Assembly (NCBI GenBank): GCA_963772815.1
Contig: CAVYYV010000003.1
Span: 248,001-312,000, forward strand
Source: DATFFO01 sp963772815
GTDB taxonomy: Bacteria > Actinomycetota > Acidimicrobiia > Spongiisociales > ZC4RG35
Direction of reading: 5' to 3'
DNA: 64,000 nt
Under the pieces are notes generated by a model that was not told the origin of the DNA, ran no database searches, and saw only the letters and a program-made list of their open reading frames with translations. A program made the position numbers and the translations under genes. Below are positions 34,373 through 43,608 of this stretch, one piece after another; the first letter of the stretch is position 1, and each line of letters begins with the position of its first letter.

Positions 34373-36526
34373 TCAACGCAGGGAAATGACCACGTCCCCG
34401 TCTCGGTCCGTCCGAAACACACGGGTCCCGTGAGCCTCGAGCGTAGCGATCACCTCGAGCGAGGGGTGCCCGTAGTCGTTGGGGCCCACGGGGATCACCG
34501 CCAGCTTGGCGCCTACGGAGGCCAGCCAGTCCAGGTCGGAGGTTGCGGCACCCTGGTGGGGGACCTTCAGCACCTCCGCCCGGACCCCTCTCAGGTCCGC
34601 CTGGGCGAACTTCTCCGCGTCACCGGTCAGCAGCAGACGGGGACCTCCGTCCCGGTGAACCAGGAGGACCACGGACTGGTCGTTGGGTGAGGCATATTCG
34701 CGAACCGGGCCAAGCACCTCCACCGACATGTCCCCCAATCGGCGAGTGGTTCCGACCGGGGCCGCCTTCAGAGGGAGGCCGGCGCGCCCGGCGAGTTCGG
34801 CGATGTGCTCCGAGGCCGGTGTCGAGTGCGGAGGAGTCGGAAACCAGAACTCCCCCACCGGCCGTCGGCCGACAACTGCTTCGAGGCCGGTGGCGTGGTC
34901 GGCGTGGACGTGCGTGAGCACAAGGAGATCGACTTTCGTCACCCCGTAGTCGGACAGCTTCCGTTCCAGCAGCGCCGCGTCGGGCCCCCCGTCGACCAAG
35001 AGCGTGGAGCCGTTGGAGGCCACGACCAGGATCGAGTCACCCTGGCCCACGTCGAGAACGACCGCTCCCGGCCGGGGAAGCTGATGGGAGCCACCCAGGA
35101 CGACCATCATCCCCAACACCGCGGCGACACCGACGGCGATTGCCCGGGTTCGGCCGTGCACGGCGGCCAACCCGAGACCGGTTGCGGCCAGGAACCCGAT
35201 CCAGCCCAGCTGAGGCCATCCGGCTCCGAATCGGGCGATCGTCAGCACCGACCTGGCGCCCAGGGCGGCCAGGCGGATGAGCGGCTCCAGCCCAAAGCCG
35301 ACGCCAACCGTGGCAACCGTCGTGGTGGCCGCCACCAGGGGAGCCGCCAGCAGATTGGTCACTGGGGCCAGAAGCGGGATCGACCCGAACACGGCGATCA
35401 GAACCGGCGCAACTGCCAGCTGGGCACCGACCGTGGCCGAGAGCGTCGAGCCGAGCCAATGTGGGATGGATCCCAGCGGCACCTGAGTTCCCACCAGCAC
35501 CCCGAGTGTGGCCAGGACGGACAGGGTGAAGCCGACGTCTGTGGCCAGCTCCCCGGAGACCACAACCAGGACGACGACCGTCGCCGCCAGAGAGGAGAAG
35601 GCGTCGAGAGCCCATCCGCCTATCCGACCCAGGAGCACCAGGGCGGCCATGACCGAGGCTCGGACCACGGACGGTTCCCAGTGGGTGGCAACCACGAAGA
35701 CGGCCACCGCCAGCAGGCCGACCACGGCGCGACGCCTGGGCCCGGCCGCAAGCGGACCGGCCGCCATCAGCGTCAGCATGAGAAACAGGGCCACGTTGCT
35801 CCCGGAGACGGCCACCAGATGGGAGAGCCCCGAGCGCCTCATCGCCTCCATGTCCGGCTCGGGAATGTCGGTCGTGTCCCCTACCAGAAACCCCGCCAGG
35901 AGACCCCTTTCTCTGCCCCGACCGGAGAGACGCTGGAGAGCTCTGGCCCTGACCACGCTCCCGACCTTCATCCAGATCGGCGCCGAGCCCGGAATTGCTT
36001 CTGTTCGAGCGGCCCGCAGGACCCCCGAGTACGCAACTCCGCCGGCGCGACCGCTGCGCGAGGTCATCACACCCCGAACCCTCATGCGCTCCCGGGCTCC
36101 GGCCGGCGGGCGCTCCGCGAACGAGACCAGCAGAGGGATGGCCGTCGGGCGGCCGGGACGAGGCGGATCGGGCACTGCCAGCACCCACCACCCGTAATCA
36201 CCTTCCCGGGGATCATCCAGCAGCCGCACACTCGTGTCCACCCGACCCGAGAAGGCGGGAAAGTCGAGGATCGCCTGCTCCCGACGGATCGAGGACACTC
36301 CCGAATAGACGCCGGTCGCCACCAACAAGACCGCCAGCAGCACCATCGACCGGCGCTCGACAGAGACGAACGCCAGGGCAAGGCCACCGGCCAGGACCAC
36401 GGCTCCCACAACGGGGACACCCCATCCAAACCGACTTGGGCCCCACCAACGTCCGGCCGTGGCCCCCGCCCACACCATCCCGGCCGATCCCAGCCTGATC
36501 AGGTTGCGACGATCGAGGGCGCCCAT
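34373..36526 (-). CDS. comEC: ComEC/Rec2-type DNA uptake channel
   Basis: A 717-residue membrane protein of competence systems that carries single-stranded DNA through the inner membrane. Layout: N-terminal helices and an OB-like outside domain (about 20-230), the Competence domain with GLLAGFLVGDTTDIPEPDME and LSHLVAVSGSNVALFL, many helices, and a C-terminal metallo-beta-lactamase domain with VLDVGQGDSILV, LTHVHADHATG, LLTGDAE and KVPHQGAATSD. ATG 36526 overlaps the comEA stop by TGATG. The presence of both comEA and comEC suggests possible DNA uptake, though no pilus genes are in the window. Confidence 0.93.
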   Translation of the reverse strand: MGALDRRNLIRLGSAGMVWAGATAGRWWGPSRFGWGVPVVGAVVLAGGLALAFVSVERRSMVLLAVLLVATGVYSGVSSIRREQAILDFPAFSGRVDTSVRLLDDPREGDYGWWVLAVPDPPRPGRPTAIPLLVSFAERPPAGARERMRVRGVMTSRSGRAGGVAYSGVLRAARTEAIPGSAPIWMKVGSVVRARALQRLSGRGRERGLLAGFLVGDTTDIPEPDMEAMRRSGLSHLVAVSGSNVALFLMLTLMAAGPLAAGPRRRAVVGLLAVAVFVVATHWEPSVVRASVMAALVLLGRIGGWALDAFSSLAATVVVLVVVSGELATDVGFTLSVLATLGVLVGTQVPLGSIPHWLGSTLSATVGAQLAVAPVLIAVFGSIPLLAPVTNLLAAPLVAATTTVATVGVGFGLEPLIRLAALGARSVLTIARFGAGWPQLGWIGFLAATGLGLAAVHGRTRAIAVGVAAVLGMMVVLGGSHQLPRPGAVVLDVGQGDSILVVASNGSTLLVDGGPDAALLERKLSDYGVTKVDLLVLTHVHADHATGLEAVVGRRPVGEFWFPTPPHSTPASEHIAELAGRAGLPLKAAPVGTTRRLGDMSVEVLGPVREYASPNDQSVVLLVHRDGGPRLLLTGDAEKFAQADLRGVRAEVLKVPHQGAATSDLDWLASVGAKLAVIPVGPNDYGHPSLEVIATLEAHGTRVFRTDRDGDVVISLR

Positions 36527-37128
36527 CAGGGCACGGCAACCAAGTCCCTGATCGAGGAGAGCTTGGCCTCGCCTATCCCCGGCACCTCCAACAGCTCCTC
36601 GACCTTCTGGTAGGGGCCCACGTCTTGTCGATGCGCCACGATCCGCTCCGCCAGCACCGGACCTACACCGGGCAGGCCCTCGAGCTCTTCGGCGGTGGCA
36701 GCATTGAGGCGGATCGGCCCCGGCTCGCCGTTCGCCGGCACCGCCGGGGAAGCACCCGACGTCTCGGCCGGCCCGGGGACCATGACCTGCTGACCGTCGG
36801 AGACCGGCTGCGCAAGGTTGACGGCTTCCAGATCGGCACCGGGGCGCGCACCTCCGGCCCGGGCGATGGCATCGCCCACCCTGGACCCACCGGGGAGGCG
36901 CACGACGCCTGGTTCGGAAACCCAACCCGAGACATACACCAGGACCGAGCCCTCGCTAGAGGCGACCGTGGACAACGAGGGCGCGGGCGCGCTGATCACC
37001 GAAGCGCCGTCCTCGAAGGCGGGAGCGGGTATGGCCGGCGGCGTCGTCTGCACTCCCCGTCCGAACCAGATCCCGGCCAGCACGGCGACCACCGCCACCG
37101 CACCGCCGACCAGCCAGCGCCGATCCAT
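36526..37128 (-). CDS. comEA: ComEA-type helix-hairpin-helix DNA-binding protein
   Basis: A 200-residue membrane-anchored DNA receptor. One N-terminal helix (about 6-23), a linker, an SLBB domain (about 62-115: VLVYVSGWVSEPGVVRLPGG, AVNLAQPVSDGQQVMVPG), then a double helix-hairpin-helix at the C-terminus (LNAATAEELEGLPGVGPVLA, LLEVPGIGEAKLSSIRDLV). It diverges from the second PPK2 gene and overlaps comEC by TGATG. Confidence 0.93.
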   Translation of the reverse strand: MDRRWLVGGAVAVVAVLAGIWFGRGVQTTPPAIPAPAFEDGASVISAPAPSLSTVASSEGSVLVYVSGWVSEPGVVRLPGGSRVGDAIARAGGARPGADLEAVNLAQPVSDGQQVMVPGPAETSGASPAVPANGEPGPIRLNAATAEELEGLPGVGPVLAERIVAHRQDVGPYQKVEELLEVPGIGEAKLSSIRDLVAVP

Positions 37129-37235
37129 CGCCTCCCCTGCCTAAGACCCGTCGCCGCCGCTGTTCTAGGTTGTACTGGACCCGACGGCCTCTGACCACCC
37201 CTCTGACCTCTCCACGGGAGCGGTATGGTGCCGGG

Positions 37236-38048
37236 ATGGCCCATGACCACCTGCGAGTGAAACCGGGGACGATCGTCGACCTCGCCGCTCTGCCCACCCG
37301 GTCCGACGCCGATTGGGCGGGCGACAAGAAGGATGGGAAGAAGCGAGCCAAAGAGCTGGCCAAGGAACTCCGCGACCTACAGCGGGTCTTCTACGCCGAT
37401 GGCTCACACCGCCTGCTCATCGTCCTCCAGGCGATAGACACGGGCGGAAAGGACTCCACCATCCGCGACGTCTTCGGGCGGATGAACCCCCAGGGCGTCA
37501 AGGTCACCTCGTTCGGCGTCCCCACGCCACCCGAGTTGGCCCACGACTACCTGTGGAGGGTCCATCCCCATGTTCCCGGCGACGGCCAGATCGCCATCTT
37601 CAATCGCAGCCAGTATGAAGATGTCCTCGTGGTGCGGGTGGCTAACCTGGTCCCCGAGGGTCGCTGGCGGAGACGCTACGACCACATCGTGGCCTTCGAG
37701 CAGATGCTGGCCGACGAGGGGACCACGATCCTCAAGTTCTTCATCCACATCTCGAAGGAAGAGCAGAAGGATCGGCTCGAATCCCGCCTCGACAATCCCG
37801 ACAAGAACTGGAAGTTCAATCCCGCCGATCTCGACACCCGGGGCCGATGGGACGAGTACGCCGCCGCCTACGCCGAGATGCTGGGAAGGACCTCCACCGC
37901 CCGCGCCCCCTGGTACGTGATTCCCGGCGACCGCAAGTGGTATCGCAAGCTGCTCATCGGCGAGATCAGCGTCGACCTGCTCCGCTCCCTCGACTTGCGC
38001 TATCCGACCAACTCTGAAGACCTGTCGGGAATCGTCATCCCGGACTGA
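37236..38048 (+). CDS. ppk2: polyphosphate kinase 2 family protein (class III-like)
   Basis: A 270-residue PPK2 enzyme different from the one at 4273. Walker A variant QAIDTGGKDSTIRDV (about residues 66-80), text NPQGVKVTSFGVPTPPELAH, Walker B-like IFNRSQYEDVLVVRV and RWDEYAAAYAEMLGRTSTARA (lid and substrate region) fit the polyphosphate:AMP/ADP phosphotransferase type seen in Meiothermus and other bacteria (class III by resemblance). The start ATG 37236 gives MAHDHLRVKPG; upstream frame is not conserved and the ribosome binding site is weak. Preferred nucleotide is an inference. Confidence 0.9.
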   Translation: MAHDHLRVKPGTIVDLAALPTRSDADWAGDKKDGKKRAKELAKELRDLQRVFYADGSHRLLIVLQAIDTGGKDSTIRDVFGRMNPQGVKVTSFGVPTPPELAHDYLWRVHPHVPGDGQIAIFNRSQYEDVLVVRVANLVPEGRWRRRYDHIVAFEQMLADEGTTILKFFIHISKEEQKDRLESRLDNPDKNWKFNPADLDTRGRWDEYAAAYAEMLGRTSTARAPWYVIPGDRKWYRKLLIGEISVDLLRSLDLRYPTNSEDLSGIVIPD

Positions 38049-38173
38049 ACCGAACCAGCCCGGACCGCGCCGCCTCTTTGGACGTGGGGGGAACACCCAA
38101 CCCGTTCCTTCCACTGCCACAAAGTGGCCTGGCATTCGCCCACAACCAGAGAATGGGTGGGCCGGGACCCGGT

Positions 38174-38557
38174 TCAGAGACGCGATGCCACCTCCGAGGC
38201 CTCCGTCTCCAGGCCGATGGCCTGGTAAGCCTGCCGGTGAGACAGGCCCCGGGCCCTACCCCTCAGGTAGTCGACCAGGTAGCGGCGCAGGAAACCCAGC
38301 ACCCCGAGCGTCTGCCACTGCCGCACATGCACCAGTTCGTGGCATAAGAGGCGGGCCAGCGCCTCGGGGTCACCACCGAGGAGGTCGGATCTGACGTAGA
38401 TGCCCCAGGGCAGGGTCATGGCCGCGACCCAGGAGGGCCATACGCTCCTCGACCACGTGGGCACGGGCTCAACCATCACGACCGCAGGGTCGATGGGGAG
38501 AAGTCGCACTCGCAGGGCAGGGGTATCGAATCGCCCCAGCAGGTCCGCGGCCCACAT
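38174..38557 (-). CDS. small HExxH-containing protein of unknown function
   Basis: A 127-residue protein. CHELVHVRQWQTLGVLGFLR (about residues 72-91) carries a HELVH zincin-type motif followed by a conserved VRQW. This pattern is seen in DUF4157-like and other small, poorly characterised metal-binding proteins. The C-terminal half is basic (DYLRGRARGLSHRQAYQAIG). There is no secretion signal. Its ATG (38557) shares one base with the leuS stop (TGATG), so it is translated with leuS. The catalytic role is not proven, since no third zinc ligand is evident. Confidence 0.6.
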   Translation of the reverse strand: MWAADLLGRFDTPALRVRLLPIDPAVVMVEPVPTWSRSVWPSWVAAMTLPWGIYVRSDLLGGDPEALARLLCHELVHVRQWQTLGVLGFLRRYLVDYLRGRARGLSHRQAYQAIGLETEASEVASRL

Positions 38558-40986
38558 CAGGCCACTACGACATTCACCAGTCTCGGGGGCCGGACGATGA
38601 CCTTCTCCAGGGTCCCGCTCGATATCCACTCTTGAATTCTCTCCGAATCGAGGGCGCGGCGCTCGGCCTCCTCGGCCGTGATCTCGGCGTCGACCTCGAA
38701 ACGATCCCGCACCTTGCCGTTGACCTGGACGACCATGGTCACCACGTCGCGCTTGACCAGTTCGGGATCCCAATCCGGCCAGGCCTCGGCAGCCAGCATG
38801 GAATCGTGCCCCGTGCGTTCCCACAGCTCGTGAGTCACGTGCGGCGCCATCGGCGACAAGAGCAACAGCAAGATCTCCACCGCTCGTGCCAGGGTCTCAC
38901 CCCTCGCCCCGCTACGGCTGTATTCGGTCAGCACGTTGGTCAGGGTCATCAGGGCGGGGACGGCGGTGTTGAACGAAAATCGCTCGATGTCCCTCGTCAC
39001 TTTCCTGATGGCCCTGTGCGCTTCCGCCAATACTTCGCGATCGGCGTCGGTTTGATCTCGATCCACGGTCTCGCCCACCTCGCCCATCACCAGCCGCCAC
39101 ACCCGGTCCAGGAAACGGGCAGTGCCCTCGACTCCGTTCTCGTCCCAGGCGGCGTCGTCTGTGGGCGGCCCCATGAACAGGTGGTAGAGACGCAGGGCGT
39201 CGGCTCCGTGAGAGGCGAGCAGGGCTATGGGGTCGACGACGTTGCCCTTCGACTTGGACATCTTGGCCCCGCCCAGCGTGATCATCCCCTGGGTGAACAG
39301 GCGAGCGAACGGCTCCTCAACCGGCGATAGGCCCATGTCGAAGAGCACCTTGGTGATGAAGCGCGCATAGAGAAGGTGGAGGATGGCGTGCTCGATCCCG
39401 CCTATGTACTGGTCGACCGGCATCCAGTATCTGGCGTTCTCACGATCGAAGATGCTGCGATCGTCGGCGGAGTCGTCGGTGAAGCGCAGGAAGTACCAGG
39501 AGCTATCCACGAACGTATCCATCGTGTCGGTCTCCCGCTGCGCCGGGCCACCACACGACGGGCAGGTCGTATTCACCCAGTCCCCCGCCGCGGCCAGCGG
39601 AGACCTCCCCTTGGGGAGATAGTCCTGTATGTCGGGAAGCATCACCGGCAACTGGGCCTCGGGGACGGGCACCAACCCGCACTCGGGACACGACACCATC
39701 GGGATGGGACACCCCCAGTATCTCTGGCGGCTGATCAGCCAGTCCCTCAAGCGGTAGTTGACGGTACGCTCACCCAGGCCTCGCTCCTCCAGCCAGACGA
39801 TGATGCGCTCCTTGGCCGCCTCCATCTCCAGTCCGTCCAGGAAGCCCGAATTGACGGCCGGCCCGTCGCCCAGATATGCCTCACCGTCGAATTCGTCCGG
39901 GGGCTGGACCGTCCGGATGATGTCGAGCCCGTACCTGGTGGCGAAGTCCCAGTCGCGTTGGTCCTGGCCCGGCACGGCCATGATGGCCCCGGTCCCGTAG
40001 CCCATGAGCACGTAGTCGGCCACGTAGATGGGCACCGGCCGATCCGTGGCCGGGTTGATGGCATGACGACCGGTGAACACGCCCGTCTTGTCGCCCTCGG
40101 CCATACGCTCGATCTCGGTGATGCGGGCCGCTTCCTCCTGGTATGCCCTGACCTCCGCCTCAGCCTCGGTCCCTGCCACCAGCTGGTCGACCAGGGGATG
40201 CTCGGGTGCCAGCACGGCAAAGGTCATCCCGAAGATGGTGTCGGGCCGGGTGGTGAATACCGCGAAGGAGACATCCATCTCCGCCACGTCCATCGTGAAG
40301 GTGGCTCCCTCGGAGCGACCGATCCAGTTGCGCTGCATGGTCCGGACCCGATCCGGCCAATGCTCGAGGTGCCCGATGTCGTCCAGCAGCCTGTCGGCGT
40401 ATTCGGTGATCTTGAAGAACCACTGGCTCAGGTTCCGCCTGACCACCTCGGCGCCGCAGCGCTCACAGAATCCGTCGATGACCTGCTCGTTGGCCAGGAC
40501 CGTCTGATCGTTAGGGCACCAATTGACGGGCGCTTCCGCCTTGTATGCCAGACCCTGCTCGTATAGCTGGAGGAACAGCCACTGGTCCCAGCGGTAATAG
40601 TCGGGGTGGTGCGAGGCGAGCTCGCGGCGCCAGTCGTACATGGCGCCCAGCCTCTTGATCTGGTCCGCCATCTTGACGATCTGCGCTTCGGTGTTCTCCC
40701 GGGGATGGACGCCCGTGCCGATGGCTGCGTTCTCGGCCGGAAGACCGAAGCTGTCCCAACCCATCGGCGACAGCACATTGAAGCCCCGCATGGTCTGATA
40801 GCGGGTCAACAGGTCGCCGAAGGTGTAGTTCCGCACATGCCCCTGGTGCAACGCCCCGGACGGATAGGGGTACATGCACAGGTTGTAGAACTTGGGACGT
40901 CCGGGCTCCTCCTCCACCTCGAACACGCCCGACTGGCTCCACAGCTCCTGCCATTTGGCCTCGATCTTCTGATGGTCATAGGACAT
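38557..40986 (-). CDS. leuS: leucyl-tRNA synthetase
   Basis: An 809-residue class I synthetase. The HIGH motif is in MYPYPSGALHQGHVRNYT (HQGH about 47-50); the KMSKS loop is GGAKMSKSKGNVVDP. The CP1 editing domain includes TTRPDTIFGMTFAVLAPEHP and MAVPGQDQRDWDFA. A zinc-type CPSC is also present. The C-terminal domain ends VRPPRLVNVVVA. ATG 40986 (MSYDHQ) is preferred because CAAGGG is 5-6 bases upstream, whereas ATG 41016 has no ribosome binding site. It diverges from tyrS across 89 bp. Confidence 0.96.
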   Translation of the reverse strand: MSYDHQKIEAKWQELWSQSGVFEVEEEPGRPKFYNLCMYPYPSGALHQGHVRNYTFGDLLTRYQTMRGFNVLSPMGWDSFGLPAENAAIGTGVHPRENTEAQIVKMADQIKRLGAMYDWRRELASHHPDYYRWDQWLFLQLYEQGLAYKAEAPVNWCPNDQTVLANEQVIDGFCERCGAEVVRRNLSQWFFKITEYADRLLDDIGHLEHWPDRVRTMQRNWIGRSEGATFTMDVAEMDVSFAVFTTRPDTIFGMTFAVLAPEHPLVDQLVAGTEAEAEVRAYQEEAARITEIERMAEGDKTGVFTGRHAINPATDRPVPIYVADYVLMGYGTGAIMAVPGQDQRDWDFATRYGLDIIRTVQPPDEFDGEAYLGDGPAVNSGFLDGLEMEAAKERIIVWLEERGLGERTVNYRLRDWLISRQRYWGCPIPMVSCPECGLVPVPEAQLPVMLPDIQDYLPKGRSPLAAAGDWVNTTCPSCGGPAQRETDTMDTFVDSSWYFLRFTDDSADDRSIFDRENARYWMPVDQYIGGIEHAILHLLYARFITKVLFDMGLSPVEEPFARLFTQGMITLGGAKMSKSKGNVVDPIALLASHGADALRLYHLFMGPPTDDAAWDENGVEGTARFLDRVWRLVMGEVGETVDRDQTDADREVLAEAHRAIRKVTRDIERFSFNTAVPALMTLTNVLTEYSRSGARGETLARAVEILLLLLSPMAPHVTHELWERTGHDSMLAAEAWPDWDPELVKRDVVTMVVQVNGKVRDRFEVDAEITAEEAERRALDSERIQEWISSGTLEKVIVRPPRLVNVVVA

Positions 40987-41075
40987 GAGCCCTTGAGGGT
41001 ACTCCCGGTAGATCATGCCGCTGAAGTGAATTCCGGGTTCGGGAGGGCAGCTCCGCCCGGATTACCGTTTCGGCC

Positions 41076-42353
41076 ATGCCCGTCGACAACCCGATCGACA
41101 TCCTGAAGGAGAGGGGCCTCGTCCAGGACCACACCGATGAGGAGAGTCTCCGGCTGCACCTCGGCTCGGGCAGGCGCACCTTCTACGTGGGATACGATCC
41201 AACCGCCTCGTCCTTGCACGTGGGCAACCTCGTGGGGCTGATGACCATGGCCTGGCTACAGCGAGCCGGCCACCATCCCATCGCCCTCGCCGGCGGCGCC
41301 ACAGGTCGTATCGGGGACCCCTCCTTCCAGGACGAAGAGCGCACCCTCATGGACGATGCCACAGTCGCCGCCAACATGGCCGGGATCGTCCAGGACTTCG
41401 GGCGAATCCTCGACCTGTCGGACACGATCGTCGTGGACAACTACGAATGGACCAAAGACGTCACGGTTCTCGAGTTCTTGCGCGACATAGGCAAGTATTT
41501 CTCCGTCAACCAGCTCATTGCCCGCGAGTCGGTTCGGCGACGCCTGGAGGACCGCGAGCAAGGCATCTCCTACACAGAATTCAGCTACGGCCTCCTTCAG
41601 GCCATGGATTACGACCACCTCTTCGCCACCTACGGCTGCACGCTCCAGGCTGGAGGCTCAGACCAGTGGGGCAACATCATCGCCGGTGTCGACCTGGTCC
41701 GGAGGCGGCGGGGAGAGCGGGTCCACGCTCTGACGTGGCCGTTGGTGGAAGGATCAGACGGCAAGAAATTCTCGAAGTCGGCCGGCAACGCCCCTTGGCT
41801 CGACCCCACTCTCACTTCACCGTTCGCCTACTACCAGTGGTGGCTCAACACCGATGACAGAGACGTGCGCCGCTTTCTTCGGATGTTCACGTTCCTGCCC
41901 GCAGACGAGATCGAGGAGGCCGTGCGATCACATGAAAAGGATCCGGGGGCGAGGGGCGGTCAACGGCTCCTGGCCGAGGAAGCGACCCGAATCCTCCACG
42001 GTGAAGAGGGCCTCAGAGCCGCTAATCGAGCGACGGGTGTCCTGTTCGGCGACACTCCGATAACCGACCTCGACGATGCCACTTTGGCGATGGCCTTCGA
42101 GCAAGCTCCAACGCTGGAGATAGCGCACACGGTCCTGGAAGACGGGGTGGGCCTGCTGGAACTGATGACCCGGGCGGGTGCAGCGAAGAGCAATGGCGAG
42201 GCCCGCCGGCTCGTCGATCAAGGAGCAGTTCGGATCAACGAGGAGAAGGTCACCGACTCGGCCCGAACCGTGGACATCCGAGATCTGGCCACGACGTCGG
42301 CTCTAGTGCTGCGAGTGGGAAAGAAGAGGCAGTACCTGGTGAGATTCGTCTAG
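41076..42353 (+). CDS. tyrS: tyrosyl-tRNA synthetase
   Basis: A 425-residue class I synthetase with the HIGH-type motif SLHVGN (46-51), tyrosine-binding residues in LQAMDYDHLF and GGSDQWGNI, and the KMSKS-type motif KKFSKSAGN (about 229-237). A C-terminal S4 RNA-binding domain (about 360-420) includes KSNGEARRLVDQGAVRINEE. The ORF ends in TAG, so amber is an ordinary stop codon here. It diverges from leuS. Confidence 0.96.
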   Translation: MPVDNPIDILKERGLVQDHTDEESLRLHLGSGRRTFYVGYDPTASSLHVGNLVGLMTMAWLQRAGHHPIALAGGATGRIGDPSFQDEERTLMDDATVAANMAGIVQDFGRILDLSDTIVVDNYEWTKDVTVLEFLRDIGKYFSVNQLIARESVRRRLEDREQGISYTEFSYGLLQAMDYDHLFATYGCTLQAGGSDQWGNIIAGVDLVRRRRGERVHALTWPLVEGSDGKKFSKSAGNAPWLDPTLTSPFAYYQWWLNTDDRDVRRFLRMFTFLPADEIEEAVRSHEKDPGARGGQRLLAEEATRILHGEEGLRAANRATGVLFGDTPITDLDDATLAMAFEQAPTLEIAHTVLEDGVGLLELMTRAGAAKSNGEARRLVDQGAVRINEEKVTDSARTVDIRDLATTSALVLRVGKKRQYLVRFV

Positions 42354-42367
42354 TGGCGCCCAACAGA

Positions 42368-43570
42368 TCATCCCGCCCCACCGCCCGTTTCGCCATCACC
42401 ACTACCCCCTCCGCTATCACCCAGCCCCACAACCCGCCCGTCGTTGCTCCCCACCACCACAAGGCCCGAGACCAGGGTCGGCGTCGAGGCCATGTAGTCG
42501 CCGCTGACTCCGACCGTCTCCTGCCATATGACCGCCCCATCCACTGGGTCCAGACCGAAGGCGACTCCAGCCTCCGTTGTGACGATGAGCTGGTCGCCGG
42601 CCAGGGTCGGGGACGCATATGAGGCCTCGCCGAGATGCGTGGTCCAGACCTCATGCCCGGTCTCCGGATCGAGAGCTACGGCGCTGCCGGCCGCGGTGGT
42701 GACGAAGACGGCGTCACCCACGGCGGCCGACGAATACACCGGCCCATCCAGGGTGATCTCCCACTTGACGGAGCCGTCCGAAGCCTGGAGGGCCGCCAGC
42801 TCTGCGTTGACCGAGCCCACATAGACCAGGCCGTCGGCAATGGCAGGCGTGGCCACGACCCCATCGGCCACCCGGAACACATCGTTCGGTGTGGGGCCGA
42901 AGTCGTGCGACCACCGGGTAGACCCGTCGGTCGTGTTGAGTGCCACCACCTGGTTGTCCGCATCGCCGATCAAGACCGTGTTGTCGAAAAGAGCGGGGGA
43001 CGATCCGGTTGTCGCTCCGAGGGAGAAGCGTTCGAGCACGGCTCCATCGGAGACGTCGACGACCACAACCTGATCATCAACGCCCACCACGACCTGGCTG
43101 TTTGCTACCAGCGGTGACGACCGCACGGAGCCTCCCAGGGCCTGTTCCCAGATCACGTCACCGTCGTTCAATGACTCCGCCACGAGCGAACCCGACGAAT
43201 TGGGCTCCATAACCACATCGCCGATTACGACCGGAGTGGCTTCCGCTGCGCCGAGCGGGTGACTCCACTCGACGGTCCCGTCGATGTCGATTCGCCGCAG
43301 CGCCCCGTCGCCACCCACCACCACGACACCGTCCTCGAGTGGAACCGGCGACGATGTCACGTGGCCACCTGTCTGCACAGACCACTGCTCAATCGGATTG
43401 GTGGGGCCCGAGCCGTCGATGACGCCGGTCCGGTCTGGCCCGCCCCGGAAGCCGATCCCCGTGCTGAGGTTCTGATCCGGCGTCACTTCCTGTTGTCCAC
43501 AACCCACCAGGGCAACCAGAACGAGCAATGACATCGACAAGTGGAGCCCGGTTCGCCGTGAGACGTTCAT
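42368..43570 (-). CDS. PQQ-repeat (beta-propeller) lipoprotein
   Basis: A 400-residue surface lipoprotein. The signal MNVSRRTGLHLSMSLLVLVA ends in LVGC, with the lipid Cys at residue 24. The rest is an eight-bladed-type propeller of PQQ-like repeats; recurrent texts are 'GxVxWxxxLxGxVxSSP' (for example DGSVKWEITLDGPVYSSAAV) and 'vvVGxxDGxvvaLdxxdG'. A BamB-like scaffold or sensor role is possible, but no barrel or kinase partner is beside it. The C-terminal tail is Gly/Ser-rich. It converges with tyrS and starts 38 bp from the divergent LigD-type gene. Confidence 0.85.
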   Translation of the reverse strand: MNVSRRTGLHLSMSLLVLVALVGCGQQEVTPDQNLSTGIGFRGGPDRTGVIDGSGPTNPIEQWSVQTGGHVTSSPVPLEDGVVVVGGDGALRRIDIDGTVEWSHPLGAAEATPVVIGDVVMEPNSSGSLVAESLNDGDVIWEQALGGSVRSSPLVANSQVVVGVDDQVVVVDVSDGAVLERFSLGATTGSSPALFDNTVLIGDADNQVVALNTTDGSTRWSHDFGPTPNDVFRVADGVVATPAIADGLVYVGSVNAELAALQASDGSVKWEITLDGPVYSSAAVGDAVFVTTAAGSAVALDPETGHEVWTTHLGEASYASPTLAGDQLIVTTEAGVAFGLDPVDGAVIWQETVGVSGDYMASTPTLVSGLVVVGSNDGRVVGLGDSGGGSGDGETGGGAG

Positions 43571-43608
43571 TGGTGCCGCCACATTAAGGGTCTGCGAGAC
43601 TCGGATCC

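Noticed and set aside
34805..36613. 602-codon plus-strand frame opposite comEC
   Set aside because: Antisense shadow with no domain; comEC motifs are intact on the minus strand.
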